Origin: DASYVD01 sp036000545
Lineage (GTDB): Bacteria > Actinomycetota > UBA4738 > CALAEC01
NCBI GenBank assembly: GCA_036000545.1
Contig: DASYVD010000107.1
Coordinates: 1-10,010 of the forward strand
Direction of reading: 5' to 3'
DNA: 10,010 nt
Below are positions 5,884-10,010 of the stretch, one piece after another. Numbering within the stretch: position 1 is the stretch's first letter; the number at the start of each line of letters is the position of its first letter. A program made the translations under genes and the position numbers. The notes below the pieces were generated by a model. The model was not told where the DNA came from, made no database searches, and saw nothing but the letters and a program-made list of their open reading frames with translations.

Positions 5884-6290
5884 CCGATGGGAGTCGCCCC
5901 GACCCTCTTCTGCGGGTGTCGGTTGACCACTGGAACGGCGTCGCCAGGATACGGCTCGCCGGTGAACTCGATCTGGCTTCGCGCGAGCACTTCGAACGAG
6001 CTCTTTCCGCGGCGGAATCGTACGGTCGTACCGCCGTCGTGCTCAACCTCGAGAATCTCGTGTTCATGGACTCGACGGGCCTCTCCGCCATATTGACCGC
6101 GTTGAAGAGAGCCGAAGATTCTGGTCGGACGTTGCAGGTTCATGGAGCCCGTGACGAGATCCGGAGGATCCTGGCGATCTCGGGTCTCCATTGGCTGTTG
6201 GAAGGGGCGGCCTCCACGGCGCCCGATTCATCCGGGGAGGCCAGGGATTGGGAACCCATTCTCGTCCCAGATGGTGAACCCGATGGATGA
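5880..6290 (+). CDS. STAS-domain anti-sigma factor antagonist (SpoIIAA/RsbV-like)
   Basis: Proteins of this type bind a partner-switching anti-sigma kinase (SpoIIAB/RsbW family) when unphosphorylated and so release a sigma factor; phosphorylation of a conserved Ser switches them off. The STAS fold spans about residues 10-110: VARIRLAGELDLASREHFERAL (21-42), TAVVLNLENLVFMDSTGLSAIL (51-72), LQVHGARDEIRRILAISGL (85-103). Ser65 in DSTG is the expected phosphosite, equivalent to SpoIIAA Ser58. A tail of about 27 residues after the domain is acidic and Pro/Gly/Ser-rich, probably disordered. The gene stands alone: no kinase or sigma factor lies beside it, so its partner must be encoded elsewhere. 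The next genes on the right are convergent. Confidence 0.92.
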   Translation: MTDGSRPDPLLRVSVDHWNGVARIRLAGELDLASREHFERALSAAESYGRTAVVLNLENLVFMDSTGLSAILTALKRAEDSGRTLQVHGARDEIRRILAISGLHWLLEGAASTAPDSSGEARDWEPILVPDGEPDG

Positions 6291-6335
6291 CGCGGAGCAG
6301 CCACGCCGAAAGGGACCTGAAGGCTAGTGCGAGGG

Positions 6336-6362
6336 CTGCTGGGCGCTTCCCCGGCTCAGCAG
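6336..6362. terminator. Hairpin between convergent genes, possible bidirectional terminator
   Basis: CTGCTGGGC (6336-6344) pairs with GCTCAGCAG (6354-6362) over 9 bp with one G-T wobble and a 9-nt loop. It lies 45 nt after the STAS stop and about 20 nt past the HAD gene stop on the other strand. There is no T-run on either side, so intrinsic termination is not assured. Confidence 0.4.
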
Positions 6363-6381
6363 TCTCGAGGATGCCCCGATC

Positions 6382-7131
6382 CTATTCCAGCGCGCCCAGT
6401 GCAGGAGGACGGCGACCGATTCCCCCTCCGCTCTCGAGGGGGGTCAGCCCCAGGGCCGCGCGGACGGCCGGATCCTCGAGCGAGCGTCCAACGAGGTCGG
6501 CGTCGACCTCCATGTCGGGGAGATAAGGGATCACGATGACGAACAGGCCGGCCGCCCGGGCCGCCGCGGCGCCGGTGGGGGTGTCCTCCACGGCCACGGC
6601 CATCTCCGGCGGAACTCCGAGACGCCGGGAGGCTTCCAGGTAGAGGTCCGGGGACGGTTTGGGGTTGGGTACCTCGTCACCCGCCACGACCACGCCGAAG
6701 GCCTCGGCCAGACCAGACCCGACGAGGGCCAGATCAACGAGCCGCCGGTAAGAGTTCGACGCCACCGCGATCGGGCGTCGGTCGCGAAGCTCCGCGATCA
6801 ACTCGATGGCGCCAAGCATCGGCTCCACCCCCATGGCGAACTCCGCGGCCGTGAGCTCGACGAGCTCGTCGAGGAGCTGGTCGGATGTCCGGCCCCCGTC
6901 GAGGAGCCTCTCCAGGGCCCGGCCGGTCTCTGGGAGCGAGCCGCCGATGAGGGCACGTTTCTCTTGGGGGCCGTAGACCTTCCCGTACCGGGCGAACAGG
7001 GTGGTCTCCGCGCGAGTCCATGCAGCTTCGGTGTCGAGCAGCACACCGTCGCAGTCGAACACGATCGGCGGATCCGGTGGCGGCGGCGGCCGGGGCACCG
7101 AGGAAGAATGACGGCGCCGAGAAGGTGTCAT
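6382..7131 (-). CDS. HAD-superfamily hydrolase (subfamily IA, beta-phosphoglucomutase/phosphatase-like)
   Basis: This is a cytoplasmic phosphotransferase or phosphatase working through an aspartyl-phosphate. All four HAD motifs are present: motif I VFDCDGVLLDTE with nucleophile Asp26 and acid/base Asp28, motif II Ser125 in VASNS, motif III Lys158 in NPKPSPD, and motif IV VEDTPTGAAAA with Glu182-Asp183. A helical cap at about 34-115 makes it type C1, as in beta-phosphoglucomutase, phosphoglycolate phosphatase and sugar phosphatases. The substrate is unknown. The first 20 or so residues are Arg/Ser then Pro-rich and not part of the fold; ATG 7131 is 4 nt from the previous stop, but the GTG at residue 12 is an alternative start. 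It is the last gene of a three-gene minus-strand operon. Confidence 0.9.
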   Translation of the reverse strand: MTPSRRRHSSSVPRPPPPPDPPIVFDCDGVLLDTEAAWTRAETTLFARYGKVYGPQEKRALIGGSLPETGRALERLLDGGRTSDQLLDELVELTAAEFAMGVEPMLGAIELIAELRDRRPIAVASNSYRRLVDLALVGSGLAEAFGVVVAGDEVPNPKPSPDLYLEASRRLGVPPEMAVAVEDTPTGAAAARAAGLFVIVIPYLPDMEVDADLVGRSLEDPAVRAALGLTPLESGGGIGRRPPALGALE

Positions 7132-7135
7132 GGGA

Positions 7136-8035
7136 TCACGAGTCCAGGATGGCGAGTGCCTGGCCGGCAGCCCGGATCGAGGCTTCGGTGATGGGACTCA
7201 GCACGAGAATCGCCTCGTCGGCCCCTGCCTCCGCCAGGTCGCGGAGGCCCTGAGCGATCCGGGCCGGGGAACCTTCGAGCGGGGTCACGCCGTCCGTGTT
7301 CCGACGATCGACCGCCGCGCGATCGATGGCCACCAGCACGCAAGCGCTGCGGTCGATCTCCGCGGGGTCGCGCCCCTCTTGCTCGGCGAGGGCGGTGATT
7401 CTCGAGTTCAGGGAGGCGAAGCCCTCCGGAGTATTGCCGTACCGGGTGAACCACGTATTCCAGGCGTCGACGTGGGGGAGGGCGATGCGGAGAACCCGCT
7501 CACCGGTGCTACCGATCATGAGTGGCGGGCGTCGGGAAGGACGGGGAAGCAGGACGGCGTCCTCGACCCGGTGGAAGCGCCCCTCGAAGGTGACGTGCTC
7601 ACCGGCGAGCAAACGGCGGATGATGTCGAAGGCTTCCTCGAATCGGGACGCTCGGTGGTCGAACGGGATCCCGAAGGCCCGGAACTCGACTTCGTTCCAT
7701 CCCGCCCCGAGTCCCAGCACCAACCGCCCGCCGCTCACCTCGTCCACGGTGGCGGCCATCTTGGCGAGGACGGCGGGCGCGTGGAACGCGGTGCACGCCA
7801 CGAGCGGCGCGAGCTTCACTCGCTCGGTGACGGCGGCCAAGCCGGAGAGGAGCGTCCAGGCTTCCCAGGGGCCCCGCTCGGCCCGCCCGTCGCCTCGGTA
7901 CAGGTAGTGATCGCCCAGGGAGAGGGAATCGAATCCCGCTTCCTCGGCCGCCCGAGCCATGGCCGCGTACTCGGGCCAGGCGACGCGGCGCTCGACCTCG
8001 GGGACCTGCACCCCCACGCGAAGCGGTCTGGCCAC
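7136..8035 (-). CDS. LLM-class (luciferase-like) flavin/F420-dependent oxidoreductase
   Basis: This is a TIM-barrel enzyme of the bacterial luciferase superfamily; actinobacterial members of this type mostly use the deazaflavin F420, some FMN. Recognisable stretches are RVGVQVPEVE at the first strand, YAAMARAAEEAGFDSLSLGDHYLY (23-46), LAPLVACTAFHAPAVLAKMAATVDEVSGGRLVLGLGAGWNEVEF (75-118) and PLMIGSTGERVLRIA (171-185). The 299-aa length is standard. The start is GTG 8035, 9 nt after the Nudix stop, with no clear Shine-Dalgarno sequence; its own stop is 4 nt before the HAD start. The F420 preference and the substrate are inferences; no F420-biosynthesis gene lies here. Confidence 0.9.
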   Translation of the reverse strand: MARPLRVGVQVPEVERRVAWPEYAAMARAAEEAGFDSLSLGDHYLYRGDGRAERGPWEAWTLLSGLAAVTERVKLAPLVACTAFHAPAVLAKMAATVDEVSGGRLVLGLGAGWNEVEFRAFGIPFDHRASRFEEAFDIIRRLLAGEHVTFEGRFHRVEDAVLLPRPSRRPPLMIGSTGERVLRIALPHVDAWNTWFTRYGNTPEGFASLNSRITALAEQEGRDPAEIDRSACVLVAIDRAAVDRRNTDGVTPLEGSPARIAQGLRDLAEAGADEAILVLSPITEASIRAAGQALAILDS

Positions 8036-8044
8036 GGGCGCAGT

Positions 8045-9181
8045 CTAGGGGGTGGTCGGACCGGATCCGCCCCGCCGGGCACGCAACCTCTGCAGCCACT
8101 GGCCGAGCCGCCCGGGGCCGCGTCTCGCGGCAATCTCCCTTTGAGCCTCGTCGATCAGGCGAATGTGTTCGAGTCCATAGAACACTGTCCGCCCACTGGT
8201 TAGGAGGCGCTTGGCTTCTCCCTCCTCTGCCCATCGCAACTCGCGATGTTCGCTCTTTTTCGGATCGCCCATCCGCTCGAACTGAAGGAGATAGGCATCC
8301 ACCACGACTTCCTCACAAGGCCCCCCGGCGGTGGGGTAGCGGTACACGGTGAAGGGAGATCTCGATACCTCACCGACGACGCCCGCCTCCTCCTCGGCCT
8401 CTCGGCTGGCTGCCTTGTGATGGGGCTCTCCTCGTTCGACGTGGCCCTTGGGGATCGTCCAGAACCTCCCATCCGACGTCCTCACCAGGAGGAACTCAGG
8501 AAGACCGTGTTTCTCCTCCCTGAAGCAGACCGCGCCGACTCGAAAGCATTTCGGGTTGACGGATCGGAGCGAGGCGCCATGACTCGGCACCAGGTCCTCC
8601 GCGGCCTTCGCCGGATTCTCCCGGGCCCAATGCCTGTAGGCCTCGCTGAGGATTCTCACCCAGGCCGTACCGATCCTTTCAGCTGTGTAGAAGCTGAGGC
8701 CCGCGCCGAGAGCGATCAACAGCACAGCGAGAACGATCGGCCCGGCGCCGACGTGGGTCCTCAGCCCGAGGAAGAGTCCCACCGCCGGCACCATCATGAA
8801 CAGATTGAAGGTGGTCGCTCGGGCGATGCGAAATCGCGTTCGCTGGTACTCGAGGAACCGGCTTCGGGGGGAATCCGACTCGTTCAGCCGGAGCCGCATC
8901 TGGACGATCATCCCCTTCGGCGTGTTCTCGCCGATGTTCAGGGGACGAAGCAGCCTCAGAACGGGGGACCACTGGCGGAAGGCCGTGTAAGCGCTATCGG
9001 CGATCCGGTCGAAGAGAACGCCCAGGATGATGGAAGCAGCAGTAACGACGAAGAGAAGGATCCCTTCGGGGACGTCTGCGGGCCATCTCCAAGTCCCGAA
9101 GGCGAGGAGGTAAAGGAGAAGCCACGCTTCGGCTTCCAACCCGATGACGATGATCTGCGCGAATTCCGCCGGTGCCGGCAT
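8045..9181 (-). CDS. Membrane protein with C-terminal Nudix hydrolase domain
   Basis: Two parts are fused in 378 aa. The C-terminal half (about 212-345) is a Nudix hydrolase with an exact box GX5EX7REUXEEXGU: G246, E252, R260-E261, E264-E265, G267-V268. WTIPKGHVERGE leads into it, so hydrolysis of a nucleoside-diphosphate-X compound in the cytoplasm is expected. The N-terminal half has four hydrophobic segments at about 18-30, 40-57, 123-140 and 147-164, with a long polar loop (58-122) ending in EYQRTRFRIARATTFN. I do not recognise this membrane domain. A basic tail (352-371) ends the protein. ATG 9181 is chosen for its GGAGG 4 nt upstream. It is the first gene of the minus-strand operon, behind a good promoter. 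The fusion places a Nudix active site at the membrane. What it hydrolyses is unknown. Confidence 0.87.
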   Translation of the reverse strand: MPAPAEFAQIIVIGLEAEAWLLLYLLAFGTWRWPADVPEGILLFVVTAASIILGVLFDRIADSAYTAFRQWSPVLRLLRPLNIGENTPKGMIVQMRLRLNESDSPRSRFLEYQRTRFRIARATTFNLFMMVPAVGLFLGLRTHVGAGPIVLAVLLIALGAGLSFYTAERIGTAWVRILSEAYRHWARENPAKAAEDLVPSHGASLRSVNPKCFRVGAVCFREEKHGLPEFLLVRTSDGRFWTIPKGHVERGEPHHKAASREAEEEAGVVGEVSRSPFTVYRYPTAGGPCEEVVVDAYLLQFERMGDPKKSEHRELRWAEEGEAKRLLTSGRTVFYGLEHIRLIDEAQREIAARRGPGRLGQWLQRLRARRGGSGPTTP

Positions 9182-9185
9182 GAGC

Positions 9186-9190
9186 CCTCC
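9186..9190 (-). promoter_or_regulatory. Shine-Dalgarno sequence of the membrane-Nudix gene
   Basis: GGAGG on the minus strand, 4 nt before ATG 9181. It supports this start. Confidence 0.7.
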
Positions 9191-9193
9191 GAG

Positions 9194-9224
9194 TCAGGCA
9201 CCGGAACCTACTTTTCCTGCCTGA
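9194..9224. repeat. Inverted repeat around the -10 box, candidate operator
   Basis: TCAGGCA (9194-9200) and TGCCTGA (9218-9224) are perfect reverse complements 17 nt apart, centred on the minus-strand -10 box (9205-9210). Each arm is followed by a further complementary pentamer (CCGGA 9201-9205, TCCGG 9225-9229). The position suits a repressor site, because the full repeat is not transcribed from the predicted start. Confidence 0.4.
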
Positions 9225-9233
9225 TCCGGTCAA
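9205..9233 (-). promoter_or_regulatory. SigA-type promoter of the Nudix-LLM-HAD operon
   Basis: On the minus strand, TTGACC (9233-9228) is followed after exactly 17 nt by TAGGTT (9210-9205), a near-consensus -35 and a TAnnnT -10. Transcription would start near 9198, giving a 5' UTR of about 17 nt. It is the only promoter in the window with both elements at ideal spacing. Confidence 0.6.
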
Positions 9234-9317
9234 GGTCGCTGAATTTGCAGAGGCGGTCTCGGAGAATCTGACCACGCTGAAGCGCCTTCTCGAACACTCG
9301 TAGGCCTTTGCTTCCGG

Positions 9318-9323
9318 TACCAT
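9318..9323 (+). promoter_or_regulatory. Candidate -10 box for glyS
   Basis: TACCAT fits TAnnnT and would give a leader of about 41 nt before GTG 9371. It is the same hexamer as that ahead of recO. No -35 is evident. The rest of the 189-nt divergent gap (9182-9370) holds no gene that I can see. Confidence 0.3.
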
Positions 9324-9358
9324 AAGTCTCACGCCAGCGGCTGCAGCCAGCGGCCGGG

Positions 9359-9366
9359 AAAGGAGG
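9359..9366 (+). promoter_or_regulatory. Shine-Dalgarno sequence of glyS
   Basis: AAAGGAGG, 4 nt before GTG 9371. It favours this start over the ATG at 9383 four codons later. Confidence 0.85.
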
Positions 9367-9370
9367 CGTC

Positions 9371-10010
9371 GTGGCCGACCTGATGGACCTCATCACCTCC
9401 CTGGCCAAGCGCCGAGGGATCGTCTTCCAGTCCAGCGAGATCTACGGCGGGCTGCGCTCGTTCTGGGACTACGGGCCGCTCGGCGCGGAGCTCAAACGGA
9501 ACATCCGAGCCGCCTGGTGGCGCGAAATCGTCCAGCTCCGGGACAACGTCGTGGGGCTGGACGGGGCCATCATGATGTCCCCCCGGGTGTGGGAGGCCTC
9601 CGGGCACCTGGAGTCGTTTACCGACCCGCTGGTGGAATGCCTGAACTGTCACCATCGGTTTCGCGCCGACCACCTCCCCGGGTGGCACGCCCCCCAGTCG
9701 GGCCATGAGGCGGGGGAGGAGGGGAAGACCGTGGACGTGGCCGCCGGGGCGAAGTGCCCGAACTGCGGCCACGACAAGTTCACCGACCCGCGCAACTTCA
9801 ACCTCATGTTCAAGACCCACATGGGGCCTGTGGAGGAGGACGCGGCCGCGGTCTACCTTCGCCCGGAGACGGCCCAGGCCATCTTCGTTGACTTCGTCAC
9901 GGTTCAGGCGGCCAGCCGGAAGAAGCTGCCCTTCGGGATCGCCCAGATCGGCAAGGCCTTCCGCAATGAGATCACTCCGGGGAACTTCATCTACCGCACC
10001 AGGGAGTTCG
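9371..10010 (+). CDS. glyS: Glycyl-tRNA synthetase, single-chain class II type (3' end outside window)
   Basis: The enzyme charges tRNA-Gly with glycine in the cytoplasm. The 213 residues present begin MADLMDLITSLAKRRGIVFQSSEIYGG, followed by RSFWDYGPLGAELKRNI (about 29-45) with class II motif 1 nearby. SPRVWEASGHLESFTDPLVEC then leads into a zinc-type site of CLNC and CPNC pairs. LRPETAQAIF and FRNEITPGNFIYRTREF (motif 2, binding ATP and glycine) run to the right edge. This is the alpha2 type of Actinobacteria, archaea and eukaryotes, not the alpha2-beta2 GlyQ/GlyS type. Homologues are about 460 aa, so a little under half is present. The gene diverges from the Nudix operon. Confidence 0.95.
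   Translation, partial: MADLMDLITSLAKRRGIVFQSSEIYGGLRSFWDYGPLGAELKRNIRAAWWREIVQLRDNVVGLDGAIMMSPRVWEASGHLESFTDPLVECLNCHHRFRADHLPGWHAPQSGHEAGEEGKTVDVAAGAKCPNCGHDKFTDPRNFNLMFKTHMGPVEEDAAAVYLRPETAQAIFVDFVTVQAASRKKLPFGIAQIGKAFRNEITPGNFIYRTREF

Noticed and set aside
6287..6526. Plus-strand frame whose ATG overlaps the STAS stop as ATGA
   Set aside because: It runs into the antisense of the HAD gene, is Ser/Arg/Pro-rich, and crosses the intergenic hairpin; the overlap is probably chance.
7130..8203. Long open frame on the plus strand across the LLM oxidoreductase
   Set aside because: The opposite strand encodes an unmistakable LLM-class enzyme, and this frame shows no domain.
9182..9370. T-box or other tRNA-sensing leader for glyS
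   Set aside because: The leader from the likely start is only about 41 nt, and no T-box sequence or specifier stem is visible.
1..10010. CRISPR arrays, insertion sequences, tRNA or rRNA genes, phage genes
   Set aside because: No repeat-spacer pattern, transposase, cloverleaf or phage gene was seen on either strand.

Overview
The window is high-G+C DNA, most probably from the chromosome of an uncultured or deep-branching member of the Actinomycetota. Four things point there: the recO-uppS pair with glyS a few genes further on (the mycobacterial order), a single-chain glycyl-tRNA synthetase, an F420-type LLM-class oxidoreductase, and apparently leaderless genes with TAnnnT boxes just upstream of starts. 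The phylum is an inference; no 16S or other decisive marker is present.

Positions 1-2340 hold the tail of a bacterial microcompartment (BMC) locus running into housekeeping genes. After the last residues of an upstream gene come a PduT-like tandem-domain shell protein, two consecutive EutN/CcmL pentameric vertex proteins that overlap by 4 nt, a small PGPGW-type membrane protein, and recO. Positions 2345-5723 continue on the same strand with uppS (undecaprenyl diphosphate synthase), a gamma-glutamylcyclotransferase-fold protein, a berberine-bridge-type FAD oxidoreductase and a class I SAM methyltransferase. Spacing is so tight (gaps of 19 nt or less, or overlaps) that recO to the methyltransferase looks like one transcription unit.

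Positions 5724-5879 are a structured leader with a -10-like box and several alternative hairpins, ahead of a stand-alone STAS-domain anti-sigma-factor antagonist (5880-6290). A hairpin at 6336-6362 separates this gene from a convergent minus-strand operon. That operon, read from 9181 down to 6382, encodes a four-TM membrane protein fused to a Nudix hydrolase, then an LLM-class flavin/F420 oxidoreductase, then a HAD phosphatase. It has the best promoter in the window (TTGACC, 17 nt, TAGGTT) with a perfect 7-bp inverted repeat around its -10 box. Divergently, glyS starts at 9371 and runs off the right edge.

The points most worth following are: the shell trimer has His38 where PduT has its [4Fe-4S]-binding Cys38; the cyclotransferase-fold protein has Val at the expected catalytic Glu; the Nudix protein carries an unrecognised membrane domain; and the STAS gene has a structured leader. 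No mobile elements, CRISPR arrays, rRNA or tRNA genes were seen.
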